Shown here piece by piece: positions 24,447 through 34,076 of a DNA stretch of 64,000 nt. The number at the start of each line of letters is the position of its first letter. Within the stretch, counting starts at the first letter, position 1. The position numbers were made by a program, and so were the translations under genes. Source of the DNA: Cellvibrio sp. KY-GH-1 (GTDB taxonomy: Bacteria > Pseudomonadota > Gammaproteobacteria > Pseudomonadales > Cellvibrionaceae); assembly GCF_008806975.1 (NCBI RefSeq), contig NZ_CP031728.1:3493501-3557500 (forward strand). The letters are read 5' to 3'. The notes under the pieces were generated by a model. That model worked only from the letters and a program-made list of their open reading frames with translations. It was not told the DNA's origin and searched no databases.

Positions 24447-27044
24447 CTACTTGCTGGTACTGATTGGGCGACTGGTGGATTCACCCAGGCGACTGCGCAC
24501 CAATGCGCTTGAATTGCGCACACTGTCATTGCCGTTATAACCAGTCCAGCTCGCGCCATTATCTAGACTGTATTCCAGCTTGAGACCAGGTAATGCGCTA
24601 TTTGCTTTCAATACACCATCATCGACGACGGCTCCAGGGGGAGGCAGATAGAAGCTCCCACCCAAGGCTGCCAGTTTGGGGAGCTCTTTAACGGCCAACT
24701 GGACGGAAAATGCGGCCCACTCCGCATTGCGCGCCTCGATGTTCGGCTTATCGCCCTCCCAGGAAGCTTTGTGCCAGGCACGCTCAGCCAACGGAATCAA
24801 GCGAGGATAGATCATCTCTTCCATTTGCTTTCCGGTACGAATTGTTTCGCTCCACACCTGGCCTTGCAGCCCACGTAGATTTTCCGGTTTTTCCAAGGCA
24901 GGCAAGGCCCGCCCTACCAATGCTTCCAGGTTCTTAATGGGTGCGCCCATGCGGGTTTTATCGGCATTGGCGTAGAGGTTATCCGGCATAAAACCAAATA
25001 CCTTGGCAGTATCGGTGTAGCGCGCCGCCCAGTAGTAGCCGCGCTCTTCAGCGTTAGTCTCATAAGGATGATCAAAATACAAATGGGTCGCGGGCGACAA
25101 AATCGGCTCGTAACCCGCGTTCGCCAAGCGATAGGCGCGGTCGGCTACACCCCATTCCCAAATGTTATCCCAGGCATTGGCCAACACATGCTTGTTAGCA
25201 AACTGACTGCGGTTAAAGGTGTTATTGGGGTCGTACATCAAACCATCTTCCCAACCGGCCAGATCCAACCCGCGCAGCGATGTGATCGCCGAGATTTTGC
25301 TAACAAAATAGGGTTTGAGATCAGCAACGCCGGCAACGCCCTGCTCACCTTTGGCAAAGAGTGCATCACACGCCGGTGATGCCGTCCAGGAGCCTGCCCC
25401 TACTTCATCACCGCCCATATGGAAGGTCGCGAGCTTTGTGCCCGCTTTGCGATACATTTGCTGCAATTCGTAAATCACTTTATCGGCAAACGCGTAAGTC
25501 GATGGCAAACACACATTGATGGAATTATCGGTGTAACTTTGCACGGTAATGTATTGGGATTTATCTTGCGGATCAGATAACAAATATTGCTCCGCTTCGG
25601 CTTTTTTACCGGCCTTCAATAATTTTTTGTAGCGCGCTTCCATAGATTTCACGGCGGCACGCGCATGACCGGGCATATCAATTTCCGGAATTACTTCAAT
25701 ATGACGCACGCTGGCATATTTTAAAATTTCAATAAAATCTGCGGTGGTGTAATAGCCATTTCCCGAACCTGTTTTGTGTGGGCCAGTCCCCAGCTGCGTA
25801 AGCAAACAGCGTTGTTCACTCAGATCAAAACAGCGATAGGCACCTATGTCTGTCAACTCTGGCAAGCCGGGAATTTCGATCCGCCAACCTTCGTCTTCGG
25901 TTAAATGCAAATGCAACTTATTGAGTTTGTAGCGTGCCATTTGCTCGATCAACCGCAGCGTATATTCTTTGCCGTGGAAATTGCGCCCCATATCGTAGTG
26001 CATACCACGCCATTGAAACCGTGGTGAATCCACCGCAGTAAGCTGTGGGATTGTGTAACTGCTCGCGGTTTGCGCGGGCAATAAACTCAGTACGCTTTGA
26101 ATGCCGTAGAAAGCACCGGCGTTGTCGCCCCCCACAATAGTAATTTTATCGGCGCCGATTGTGAGTGAATAACCTTCGGCATTGCCGATCGATTTATCCA
26201 CTGTTACTTCAATTACCTTGCCTGATACCGGCAAATGATCCGCGACAGTTTTTACCGTTAAGCCATAGGTTTTTAATTGATCCGCGAAATATTTTGCTTC
26301 TCCGGTTAGGCGCCCGGCAAAATGAATTTGCCAGTTACTATCCAACAGCGTTGTGTCTTTGCGATATTTAATTTCCGCAGGCGTTGGAATAATTTTCGCG
26401 CTGGTATCGGCTTTTATCGCAGCGGCATTTACTGCGAGATTATCCTGATAACGCGTCGCCGCTGTCGCGATTGGATACTCATCATTGCTCGCACGTAATT
26501 GTTGCTCAGGTTTACTAAATGGCTCGACAAATTCACTCAATTTTTCAGTATCGGTATTCGCAAAAACTTCTGCTTGCAAACCCGCCTGGGCGATAAACGC
26601 ACGCGGCATAAAATCGGTGTAGCTAACCAAATGTGCGCCCGCCGTGTAAGGAACTTCCAGCTTTGCATTGGCCGCCAAACCCTTAAAGGCTGACGTCGGC
26701 GCCAACTCATGTAAATCACCCTGAACATGACGCAAACTCAAACCGTCCACCTGAGTGGAATCCAGTTTGCGCACCGAGTGAAAATAAATTTTCCAATCGC
26801 CGGCTCCGGCCGGTATTGCGGAAGCGCCATTGGTAATAGTGACGCGAGCTTGCGGTTTGGTAGCGAAGTTGCTGATCACACCAAAGCCCAGCTTGGTGTC
26901 GCGCGCGATGTCGTTCAGTTGTTGCTGGCTCAAATTGGTGGCACTGGCACCCTGCGCAAGTCCGAGCGCAAGCGCGAGCAGCGCAAGGCACGTACTGGTC
27001 GCCCTAAACGTTTGAATGGGTAATTTCACTAAGGTTGGCTTCAT
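24447..27044 (-). CDS. GH20 beta-N-acetylhexosaminidase (chitobiase type)
   Basis: 865 residues. Signal peptide 1-35 (LALLALALGLAQGASA). An N-terminal chitobiase carbohydrate-binding-like domain (about 45-185), the GH20b domain (IIPTPAEIKYRKDT, about 217-335), the catalytic TIM barrel (about 340-770) with the acid pair D546-E547 in FHMGGDEVG, and a C-terminal Ig-like chitobiase domain (LEYSLDNGASW). It splits N-acetylglucosamine from chitin oligosaccharides in the periplasm or outside. No chitinase lies nearby. A 12-base palindrome 75 bases upstream could be its operator. Confidence 0.93.
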   Translation of the reverse strand: MKPTLVKLPIQTFRATSTCLALLALALGLAQGASATNLSQQQLNDIARDTKLGFGVISNFATKPQARVTITNGASAIPAGAGDWKIYFHSVRKLDSTQVDGLSLRHVQGDLHELAPTSAFKGLAANAKLEVPYTAGAHLVSYTDFMPRAFIAQAGLQAEVFANTDTEKLSEFVEPFSKPEQQLRASNDEYPIATAATRYQDNLAVNAAAIKADTSAKIIPTPAEIKYRKDTTLLDSNWQIHFAGRLTGEAKYFADQLKTYGLTVKTVADHLPVSGKVIEVTVDKSIGNAEGYSLTIGADKITIVGGDNAGAFYGIQSVLSLLPAQTASSYTIPQLTAVDSPRFQWRGMHYDMGRNFHGKEYTLRLIEQMARYKLNKLHLHLTEDEGWRIEIPGLPELTDIGAYRCFDLSEQRCLLTQLGTGPHKTGSGNGYYTTADFIEILKYASVRHIEVIPEIDMPGHARAAVKSMEARYKKLLKAGKKAEAEQYLLSDPQDKSQYITVQSYTDNSINVCLPSTYAFADKVIYELQQMYRKAGTKLATFHMGGDEVGAGSWTASPACDALFAKGEQGVAGVADLKPYFVSKISAITSLRGLDLAGWEDGLMYDPNNTFNRSQFANKHVLANAWDNIWEWGVADRAYRLANAGYEPILSPATHLYFDHPYETNAEERGYYWAARYTDTAKVFGFMPDNLYANADKTRMGAPIKNLEALVGRALPALEKPENLRGLQGQVWSETIRTGKQMEEMIYPRLIPLAERAWHKASWEGDKPNIEARNAEWAAFSVQLAVKELPKLAALGGSFYLPPPGAVVDDGVLKANSALPGLKLEYSLDNGASWTGYNGNDSVRNSSALVRSRLGESTSRPISTSK

Positions 27045-27118
27045 TCATTGGACTCCTGCCACATGGAATTGGGGTTGATAAGTCATCCAATAGTCATTAT
27101 TGGCGTTAGAATTGTTCT

Positions 27119-27130
27119 GACAACGTTGTC
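27119..27130 (-). promoter_or_regulatory. LacI-type operator candidate upstream of GH20
   Basis: GACAACGTTGTC, a perfect 12-base palindrome with the central AACGTT seen in many LacI-family operators. It lies 75 bases before the GH20 start and would be suited to repress it. Chitin and N-acetylglucosamine regulons in several gammaproteobacteria use LacI-type NagR; the link is inference. Confidence 0.5.
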
Positions 27131-27233
27131 CAGATTACACCAAAATCTGCAGACCGCCAGTGCCTGAACATAAATTAACCCTTGGAATAGAGGTAGATTA
27201 AGGATAGACGTTGTAGTAAAGAACGCGCTGGAA

Positions 27234-27258
27234 AGAAAAAAGGGCGCCAAAGCGCCCT
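27234..27258 (-). terminator. Terminator of ilvA
   Basis: On the minus strand AGGGCGC-TTTG-GCGCCCT followed by TTTTTTC, 23 bases past the ilvA stop codon. Confidence 0.92.
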
Positions 27259-27280
27259 CTGTGGATCAGCTACTTGCCGA

Positions 27281-28795
27281 TTAACTCAAGAAAAACTTAA
27301 ACGCTTCATTCTGGGTCTCGTCCCAGAAGGGGTAATTGAGCTCGCTCAAAAATGTTTTCAGCTCTGCGTAATCTTTCTTGGGCACCTGCATGCCAACCAA
27401 TACCCGCGCAGCGGCCGAGCCGTGGTTGCGGTAGTGGAACAGCGAAATATTCCAGCGCCCCGCCACTTTGGTTAGGAAGGTCATCAAGGCACCTGGACGT
27501 TCCGGGAATTCAAAGCGATAGAGCACTTCATCGGTAATCTGCGGCGCGTGGCCACCGACCAAATGACGAATATGCAACTTCGCCAATTCGTTTTCGGTCA
27601 TGTCCACCAGGTCATAGCCCTGGGCTTTTAACTCGTTCACCAAATCAGCACGGTCCTTACCCCCCGCCGCCACCTGCACGCCAACAAAAATGCGCGCGTC
27701 TTTGGCATCGGCGTAGCGATAGTTAAATTCGGTGATATTGCGTTTGCCCAGTGCCTTGCAGAATTCCTTGTACGCACCCGGACGCTCTGGAATAGTGACT
27801 GCGAGAATTGCCTCGCGCTGTTCGCCGATTTCCGTGCGTTCGCTGATATAACGCAGGCGGTCGAAATTAATATTGGCTCCACAGTCAATTGCGATCAGCG
27901 TTTGTCCACTGATGTTATGTTCCGCGACGTATTTTTTCAGCCCGGCAATACCGGTTGCGCCGGCCGGCTCAGCGATGGAACGGGTATCTTCAAAAATATC
28001 CTTAATACCCGCGCAGATTTCATCGTTAGTCACAGTGATGCATTCATCCACTGTCTTGCGCAAAACACGGAAGGTCTCTTCCCCAATTTGAGCCACGGCG
28101 ATGCCGTCAGCAAAGATGCCAACCTGTGGTAACACCACGCGCTTTTTCTTTTCCATGGCAGCTTTGAGACACGCAGACTCTTCCGATTCCACGGCGATAA
28201 TCTTGATCTCCGGGCGCACATATTTCACATAAGCGGAAATACCTGCCGCCAAACCGCCGCCGCCAACCGCGATAAAGATCGCGTCAATTTTGCCGGGATA
28301 CTGACGCAGAATCTCCATCGCGATAGTACCCTGGCCCGCGATCACATCCGGGTCATCAAAGGGGTGCACGTAGGTCAGGCCTTTTTCTTCAACCAACTTT
28401 TTAGCGTGCGCTGAAGCCTCATCATAGCTATCACCATGCAACACTACTTTTGCGCCGCGCGCTTTCACCGCATCCACCTTAATGGCAGGCGTAGTCCGCG
28501 GCATTACGATAGTGGCTTTAATACCCAAGTGCTGCGCGCCGAGCGCCAAACCCTGCGCATGGTTGCCAGCCGATGCAGCAATGACCCCGCGATTGCGCTC
28601 TTCGTCGGAAAGCATTTGCAGCTTGTTGTAGGCGCCGCGCAATTTGAATGAAAACACCGGCTGCAAATCTTCGCGCTTGAGCAACACTTTATTGCCGGTG
28701 CGGACCGACAGTAAGCGCGCTTCATCAAGCGGGGTTTCGACCGCCAAATCATAGATTCGGGCGTTGAGGATACGTTTTATGTAGGATTCAGGCAT
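27281..28795 (-). CDS. ilvA: Threonine ammonia-lyase, biosynthetic
   Basis: 504 residues from the ATG at 28795 (the frame extends 7 codons upstream). PLP enzyme that converts threonine to 2-oxobutanoate, the first step to isoleucine. The PLP lysine lies in FSFKLRGAYNKL, with SAGNHAQGLALGA and the phosphate loop VGGGGLAAG. Two ACT-like regulatory domains occupy the C-terminal about 180 residues (AVTIPERPGAYKEFCKALG and RFEFPERPGALMTFLTKVA), giving isoleucine/valine allostery as in the long biosynthetic form. It is divergent from rpiA, the conserved arrangement. Confidence 0.95.
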   Translation of the reverse strand: MPESYIKRILNARIYDLAVETPLDEARLLSVRTGNKVLLKREDLQPVFSFKLRGAYNKLQMLSDEERNRGVIAASAGNHAQGLALGAQHLGIKATIVMPRTTPAIKVDAVKARGAKVVLHGDSYDEASAHAKKLVEEKGLTYVHPFDDPDVIAGQGTIAMEILRQYPGKIDAIFIAVGGGGLAAGISAYVKYVRPEIKIIAVESEESACLKAAMEKKKRVVLPQVGIFADGIAVAQIGEETFRVLRKTVDECITVTNDEICAGIKDIFEDTRSIAEPAGATGIAGLKKYVAEHNISGQTLIAIDCGANINFDRLRYISERTEIGEQREAILAVTIPERPGAYKEFCKALGKRNITEFNYRYADAKDARIFVGVQVAAGGKDRADLVNELKAQGYDLVDMTENELAKLHIRHLVGGHAPQITDEVLYRFEFPERPGALMTFLTKVAGRWNISLFHYRNHGSAAARVLVGMQVPKKDYAELKTFLSELNYPFWDETQNEAFKFFLS

Positions 28796-28873
28796 AACCG
28801 CTCGTGCTTTTACCAAGTGAAAAAAGTCGCCGCAGTGTAAACAATTTGCCCGCCGCTGGCACGGCGATATCCG

Positions 28874-28879
28874 TATAAT
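28874..28879 (+). promoter_or_regulatory. -10 box for rpiA
   Basis: A consensus TATAAT 61 bases before the rpiA start codon. No good -35 at 16-18 bases is seen (TTGCCC lies 22 bases upstream), so activity is uncertain. Confidence 0.4.
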
Positions 28880-28940
28880 GCGGCAAGTTTTTTAGCCTAA
28901 TGAAGAACTGCTCCCGGGTTCACTTTTTTTCGAGACAACC

Positions 28941-29615
28941 ATGACACAAGATCAACTCAAACAAGCCGTTGCGCGCGCCGCGATTGAATACATCAAACCC
29001 AAGTTGTTTAGCGACTCGATTATCGGGGTGGGCACCGGCTCGACGGCCAACTTTTTTATCGATTATCTGGGCGAGATCAAATCCCTGTTTGCCGGCGCCG
29101 TTGCCAGCTCCGATGCCTCGGCCGAGCGCTTGAAAAAGCTGGGTATTGAAGTGCTCGACTGTAATTCGGTGAGCGAGTTGGTGGTCTATGTCGATGGTGC
29201 CGATGAGAGCAACGCCCAACTCCATTTGATCAAAGGGGGCGGCGCCGCCTTGACCCGCGAAAAAATTGTGCGCGCCGTTTCCAAAGAGTTTGTATGTATC
29301 GCCGATGGCAGCAAATGGGTGGACGTGCTGGGCAAATTCCCGCTGCCCGTAGAAGTCATTCCCATGGCGCGCTCCTATGTTGCACGCGAGCTGGTAAAAC
29401 TGGGGGGCACACCGGTCTATCGTGATGGGGTAATGACCGATAACGGCAACGTCATTCTTGATGTGCACAACCTGCAAATTGTTGACCCCGTTGGATTGGA
29501 AAATTGCATCAATCAGATTACCGGGGTAGTAACCAATGGGCTCTTCGCCGCACAGGGCGCGGATGTGTTATTGCTCGGCACCAACGAGGGCGTAAAAACC
29601 CTGTATCCTCGTTAA
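28941..29615 (+). CDS. rpiA: Ribose-5-phosphate isomerase A
   Basis: 224 residues; interconverts ribose-5-phosphate and ribulose-5-phosphate in the pentose phosphate pathway. Conserved motifs: [15 protein letters not shown] (phosphate loop), VVYVDGADE (catalytic Asp), [14 protein letters not shown] (catalytic Glu/Lys) and [13 protein letters not shown]. Full length. Divergent from ilvA. Confidence 0.97.
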   Translation: MTQDQLKQAVARAAIEYIKPKLFSDSIIGVGTGSTANFFIDYLGEIKSLFAGAVASSDASAERLKKLGIEVLDCNSVSELVVYVDGADESNAQLHLIKGGGAALTREKIVRAVSKEFVCIADGSKWVDVLGKFPLPVEVIPMARSYVARELVKLGGTPVYRDGVMTDNGNVILDVHNLQIVDPVGLENCINQITGVVTNGLFAAQGADVLLLGTNEGVKTLYPR

Positions 29616-29650
29616 GCGCGATTAATAGCGCGCTAGCGTTTCGCAAAAAA

Positions 29651-29680
29651 GCGCCAGCTAATGCAGTTGGCGCATTCTTT
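29651..29680. terminator. Hairpin between rpiA and the chemoreceptor gene
   Basis: GCGCCAGCT-AATGC-AGTTGGCGC with one wobble pair, followed by ATTCTTT on the plus strand and by TTTTTT on the minus strand. It can end rpiA transcription. Confidence 0.7.
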
Positions 29681-29725
29681 CCTATACTCGAATAACCTTC
29701 CTTCGGTTCTTTCGGGGCATTTCTT

Positions 29726-31345
29726 ATGTTTTCCTTTTCCAGCATCCAGGGTCGCCTGATTTTTGCCGTTAGCGCCGGCGTAATCTTATTTGTGATTATC
29801 AGTGGTATCGCCATCTCGCTGCTGAGCCGAACCATCACCGATTACAACCAATTGATTGCAGGTGCGGTTGCCCAGGAACGCAGCATCAACACCATGAACT
29901 TTAAATTTAAAGTCCAAGTACAGGAATGGAAAAACGTGCTGCTGCGGGGGAAAGACCCAGCCAAACTCACTCAATACTGGAACCAGTTTGAAACCCTGCA
30001 TAAAGAAATCCAACAGCTGGGTATGACGCTGAACAAAACACTGGCAGGCGAAGCACACCAGAAAGTCGATGCATTCCTGAAAGCCCACGACCAGGTATTT
30101 GGCCGCTACAAGGCCGGTTTGGAAGCCTTTAAAAACGCTGATTTTGACCCGGCAGCGGGCGATAAGGCGGTTACCGGTATAGACCGGGAGCCGAGCGCAC
30201 TGCTAGAGGAATCCGCAAAATTGATTAGTGACCGGGTAGCCAAAGATACCGAACACAACCTCGCCGTCAGCAGCAGTGTGTCACTCTGGTCCAACGCCTT
30301 GATTATCCTCGGCGCTATTTCCGTGGTATTCCTGGTCCTGTTTATTTTGCGCAAAAGCCTGATAGTGCCGCTCGCGCAAATCAATTCACACCTGAGCCTG
30401 CTGGCCGAAGGCAACTTCCGTCAGCCTTTGCATTTTTCGGCGTCGGGCGAACTGGGGCGTTTGAGCAACAGTATCCAGCAAGTGCAGCAAAGCATCGTAG
30501 AGGTAATTACTGCCGTACAAAACTCCATGAGTAGCCTGAGCCAAGCATCCAATGCCATCACGCAAAGTTCATCGTCACTCGCTACCTATGCCGATGACAC
30601 TCACCATGCCACTGATCAGGTATCAGCGGCTATTACCGAAATGAGCGCAACCGTTCAGGAAGTTGCCGGCAATGCCAGCGGCGCAGCGGATGCGGCGCAA
30701 TCGGCGGATAACAATGCCCGACAAGGCTTAAAGGTTATGGACAATACCCTAAACGCCATCAACCAGTTGAGCAACGAGGTCGACCACGTGGGTAGTGCCA
30801 TGGCGCAATTAGAAACAGACACCTCCCGCATCGGTAGCGTATTAGATGTCATCAAAAGTGTGGCCGAGCAAACCAACCTGCTCGCGCTCAATGCGGCGAT
30901 TGAAGCGGCGCGCGCGGGCGACCAAGGGCGCGGGTTTGCGGTAGTGGCCGATGAGGTTCGCTCGCTGGCCAAACGCACGCAGGACTCCACCGCTGAAATT
31001 CAGCAGATTATCGAAGCAGTCCAACAAGGCGCGGCCAAGGCCATGAACGCCATGAAGGTGAGCCAGGAAAAAACCGGTGTTACCCTTGAGATGGCCGGGC
31101 AAGCGGGCCAATCAATTAACCAGATCACCCAATCCATTTCGGCAATTCTGGGCATGAATATGCAAATCGCCACCGCGGCCGAAGAGCAGAGTTATACGGC
31201 TGAAGAGATCAACAAAAACATTGTGAAAGTGGTGGGACTCATTAGCAATTTGAATCGCGATGCGCAAAAATCCGCGCAAATTGCACAGCAACTGGATGGC
31301 ACCGCAAAAGGACTGGAAACCCAAATCGCCCATTTCACCATCTAA
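29726..31345 (+). CDS. Methyl-accepting chemotaxis protein
   Basis: 539 residues. Membrane helix 1 at about 10-32, a four-helix-bundle-like periplasmic sensor (about 35-185), helix 2 at about 190-212, a HAMP region (about 213-265), then the cytoplasmic signalling domain with the conserved tip [20 protein letters not shown] and [20 protein letters not shown], which contacts CheA/CheW. Methylation-site-like Gln/Glu/Ala stretches lie on both sides. No C-terminal NWETF-type pentapeptide. The ligand is unknown. A strong bidirectional terminator follows. Confidence 0.93.
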   Translation: MFSFSSIQGRLIFAVSAGVILFVIISGIAISLLSRTITDYNQLIAGAVAQERSINTMNFKFKVQVQEWKNVLLRGKDPAKLTQYWNQFETLHKEIQQLGMTLNKTLAGEAHQKVDAFLKAHDQVFGRYKAGLEAFKNADFDPAAGDKAVTGIDREPSALLEESAKLISDRVAKDTEHNLAVSSSVSLWSNALIILGAISVVFLVLFILRKSLIVPLAQINSHLSLLAEGNFRQPLHFSASGELGRLSNSIQQVQQSIVEVITAVQNSMSSLSQASNAITQSSSSLATYADDTHHATDQVSAAITEMSATVQEVAGNASGAADAAQSADNNARQGLKVMDNTLNAINQLSNEVDHVGSAMAQLETDTSRIGSVLDVIKSVAEQTNLLALNAAIEAARAGDQGRGFAVVADEVRSLAKRTQDSTAEIQQIIEAVQQGAAKAMNAMKVSQEKTGVTLEMAGQAGQSINQITQSISAILGMNMQIATAAEEQSYTAEEINKNIVKVVGLISNLNRDAQKSAQIAQQLDGTAKGLETQIAHFTI

Positions 31346-31366
31346 TTGCCAACAGCTATCTCGCCA

Positions 31367-31397
31367 TAAAAAAACCGGGCATTTCGCCCGGTTTTTT
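31367..31397. terminator. Bidirectional terminator
   Basis: AAAAAACCGGGC-ATTTC-GCCCGGTTTTTTT, a perfect stem with A and T runs on either side, between the convergent chemoreceptor and PEP-CTERM genes. Confidence 0.95.
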
Positions 31398-31417
31398 TCA
31401 CTAAATCCCCACAGATC

Positions 31418-32338
31418 TTACTTGCGGCGACGCAGACGGCTAAACCCAATCAGGCCCAAACCGCTTAACAACAATACCAACAACGATGGCTCAGGCACTT
31501 CGACTTCAGTTTCTGGCTCTGGTGGAGTCCAGAAATAGCCGTGCACTTCGCGCAAACTGCTGTTGGTGTAAGACTTGGCATAAAGAGAACCATCAAAACC
31601 CGCTGCATCAAAAACGTTGGCGTTGGCAGCTAATACTGAACCGCGCACTGCCATGTAGTTGAAGTTTACGCTGGTGGCGTTATAGAAGTTCCACAGGGTG
31701 TTGGAGTAGTTCCAGGCACCAGTAAGGTTGGTGTTGGATACACTCACATTACCAGACACGTTGATAATCGCCTTGGTTGCAGAACCCAACAGCAATTCAA
31801 TGCCCGAGTTTTGGAAGAAGATATCTGTAGCATTCAGATTGAAAACTGCCAAATCTTCGGTGCCGGTATAAATCAGTTTTACCTGATTGCCACTCACATT
31901 GGCGGCGGCATTCGCACTGAGGCTCTGATAGCTGCTCGCCAAGCCAGTCATTTCGGATGTCAGCGCTGTCTTTTTCGCAGACAGGTCAACACCGCCGGTT
32001 GTGCAATTTACGCTACCTACACAATCGATCTGCGCGCCTACACTCTTGGTACCGTAGGATGCAGTTTCGCCGTGCATAATTTTCATCTGGCCGCTGACGT
32101 TACCCGCCACTTCGAGACCATCAAAACTTGCCGGGTCGGCAGGTGTGAAATCCTTGTGGTTGAACTCAGACATTTGCGTAGAAACCAGGTTACCGCCCAC
32201 GAAGGTTGCCCCTTCAACGTGAACTGCACCCGTGAGGTTTCCGCTCAATACCAGATTGTAATCCAGCAATCCTGCGCTTGCGGTCAGCGAGCACAGACTC
32301 AGACTGGATGCTGCTAACAGCTTGGAATAAAAGTTCAT
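31418..32338 (-). CDS. Choice-of-anchor A family protein with PEP-CTERM sorting signal
   Basis: 306 residues. Signal peptide 1-22 (SLSLCSLTASA). A choice-of-anchor A domain follows (LDYNLVLSGNLTGAVHVEGA, TFVGGNLVSTQMSEFNHKDF), with beta-rich repeats. The C-terminus has VPEPSLLVLLLSGLGLIGF and RLRRRK: the PEP motif, a membrane span and a basic tail, the sorting signal recognised by exosortase/EpsH-type systems. It is therefore predicted to be exported, processed and released or incorporated in an exopolysaccharide matrix. AGGGGA precedes the ATG. No exosortase is in this window. Confidence 0.88.
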   Translation of the reverse strand: MNFYSKLLAASSLSLCSLTASAGLLDYNLVLSGNLTGAVHVEGATFVGGNLVSTQMSEFNHKDFTPADPASFDGLEVAGNVSGQMKIMHGETASYGTKSVGAQIDCVGSVNCTTGGVDLSAKKTALTSEMTGLASSYQSLSANAAANVSGNQVKLIYTGTEDLAVFNLNATDIFFQNSGIELLLGSATKAIINVSGNVSVSNTNLTGAWNYSNTLWNFYNATSVNFNYMAVRGSVLAANANVFDAAGFDGSLYAKSYTNSSLREVHGYFWTPPEPETEVEVPEPSLLVLLLSGLGLIGFSRLRRRK

Positions 32339-32566
32339 AAAAATCCCCTTGCTTGTAGTGTCGTCTTATTTTGCTTATTCAGTACAGCAGGAAATGTGCC
32401 TATTTTATTTTCTTCTTTAAGATCAATTATTCGCGCCATTTAGTGCTAAGCGCATCACAAAAACATGTCAATTTAACCGACAGTGATAAATTGACAGCGA
32501 AGGACATTATTTTATTAATAAAAAATTTCAATCATTATTTTTTATTAATCACCCACCATTTTTCAG

Positions 32567-32593
32567 TAAAAAAGCCACCGTTTCAGGGTGGCT
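32567..32593 (-). terminator. Terminator of the GH26 gene
   Basis: On the minus strand AGCCACC-CTGAAAC-GGTGGCT then TTTTTA, 22 bases past the GH26 stop. Confidence 0.88.
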
Positions 32594-32615
32594 TTTGGGC
32601 AAAACGCAGAAACGC

Positions 32616-33872
32616 TTACTGGTAAAGGTTGGGCAATTCGCTTTCAAACATTACAAAAGGATTATCGAGAAACGCTTTGAAATTATCTGCGGAGGCGTGC
32701 CCTGCATAAGGTGCATAAAACTGTTCGGCTTTTTCACGCGCGCTATTGGCATTGCGCCACACCAATACATAGGTAATTAATTGCGCATCCGGGTCAGCCA
32801 ACACCGGCCCAAGGATTCGGTCAGTCCAGAGGTTGGGCAGCTTCACCCCGTTGTTACCCGTTTCCGTCAGTGCGGCGATTTTGCGGCGTAATTGCGCGAT
32901 TTTGGAAATACCGCGCAAGGCTGCGGTGAAATTGGCTTTTTGCTCGTCGGCACTGGCAGTGTTGGCCTCATGACCGAGATCCCAGTAGTTGTCCAATCCA
33001 ATGACATCCACGTACTCATCCCCCGGGTACCCGTAAAAATAATCACTTTCGAATTTAGCCATGTCGATACGACTGCGGTCGGGTGAGAATGCAAAAATCA
33101 GGTTGTGCTGATCTTTTTCATCGCGCAAATATTTCACGGTAAATTGATATAGCGCGATGTAATCCTGCTCGCTCGCATGGCCTTTACCCCACCAAAACCA
33201 GTCGCCGTTGTGCTCATGCCAAGGCCGGAAAATAATCGGGATTTGCTGCTCCTTGCCCTGCGCATTTGTCACCACTAAAGCTTCATTAAACTCGACAAAT
33301 GCATCCAGGTATTTTTTCAATTCTTCATGCTTGGCTCCGCCCGGAACCAATTCGTGGACCGTCGGTGTTTTATCCCAGGAATTACCGCCGGACACCGGGC
33401 TGTACATATGCCAGCTGATGGTAATTACACCACCCCGGTTAAAACCGGCCTTAATCCATTCCTGCATTTGTTTGAAATTAACGCCGTCCAGATTTTTTTC
33501 ATGGCCCAATTCCAAACCGCCAATTTCCCAGCCGTAAACCGCCGGGTTTGAACCGGTGACGTCGCGCACGTCGGAGCGATCCAGGTCACCCTCCCAATTA
33601 ACACCATAGGCCAGGCTGTCTTGATGACCAAACAGAAAATGTTTGCCGCGCAGTGCCGCCAGATTGTTGTAAAGCGCCACTGACGCCGGGATGGCATCTT
33701 TATCGATCAATTTAAACGGGCGGTTGGCAGAAGTAGAATCCTGCTCCTGCAACGCCCCCTCTGTCAGCACTAACGATGAGGAAGAAGGCGCAGATTGGTT
33801 GTCACAGCCGGCCAGACCAGCCAGGAGCAAAAGCGCTACAAGGGGATTAAAAAGAGAAGTTAATCGGGACAT
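32616..33872 (-). CDS. GH26 beta-mannanase lipoprotein
   Basis: 418 residues. Lipobox LAGC with C23, so it should be lipid-anchored, followed by a Ser-rich linker. One GH26 domain: HFLFGHQDSLAYGVNW, GVITISWHMYSP, the acid/base glutamate E220 in FRPWHEHNGDWFWWG, and the nucleophile E337 in AALTETG. It hydrolyses beta-1,4-mannan or manno-oligosaccharides. Lipid anchoring, single domain and length are like the exo-acting mannobiohydrolase Man26C of Cellvibrio japonicus; exo mode is inferred from that. AAGGAG precedes the ATG. An operator-like palindrome lies 71 bases upstream. Confidence 0.93.
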   Translation of the reverse strand: MSRLTSLFNPLVALLLLAGLAGCDNQSAPSSSSLVLTEGALQEQDSTSANRPFKLIDKDAIPASVALYNNLAALRGKHFLFGHQDSLAYGVNWEGDLDRSDVRDVTGSNPAVYGWEIGGLELGHEKNLDGVNFKQMQEWIKAGFNRGGVITISWHMYSPVSGGNSWDKTPTVHELVPGGAKHEELKKYLDAFVEFNEALVVTNAQGKEQQIPIIFRPWHEHNGDWFWWGKGHASEQDYIALYQFTVKYLRDEKDQHNLIFAFSPDRSRIDMAKFESDYFYGYPGDEYVDVIGLDNYWDLGHEANTASADEQKANFTAALRGISKIAQLRRKIAALTETGNNGVKLPNLWTDRILGPVLADPDAQLITYVLVWRNANSAREKAEQFYAPYAGHASADNFKAFLDNPFVMFESELPNLYQ

Positions 33873-33942
33873 GAGAGCTCCTTACGGGGAATAGCGCAGA
33901 ACGTGGCGTTTTGCAGGTTTGTTATCAGTGGTCGTTATTATC

Positions 33943-33960
33943 AATGTAACCGTTTTCATT
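33943..33960 (-). promoter_or_regulatory. LacI/cre-like operator upstream of GH26
   Basis: AATGTAACCGTTTTCATT, an imperfect palindrome around a central CG that fits the LacI-family pattern TGWAANCGNTNWCA at all defined positions (33945-33958). It lies 71 bases before the mannanase start. A sugar-responsive LacI regulator is inferred; none is encoded nearby. Confidence 0.5.
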
Positions 33961-34076
33961 TGACGCATACTACCAGCCAAAAACCTGAACTGGCAAAAGT
34001 ATCCGGCAAATAAATGTTGAGCAGGGCTGCTATTTTGCCTAGCCTTGCCGTTTATTTGAGTGACCGGCAACCTGTT

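Noticed and set aside
27307..27325. TCGTCCCAG, resembling the shared glucan motif
   Set aside because: Lies within the ilvA coding region and is explained by its codons; only a partial match.
32595..32780. 61-codon plus-strand frame
   Set aside because: Overlaps the 3' end of the GH26 gene on the opposite strand and starts within its terminator.
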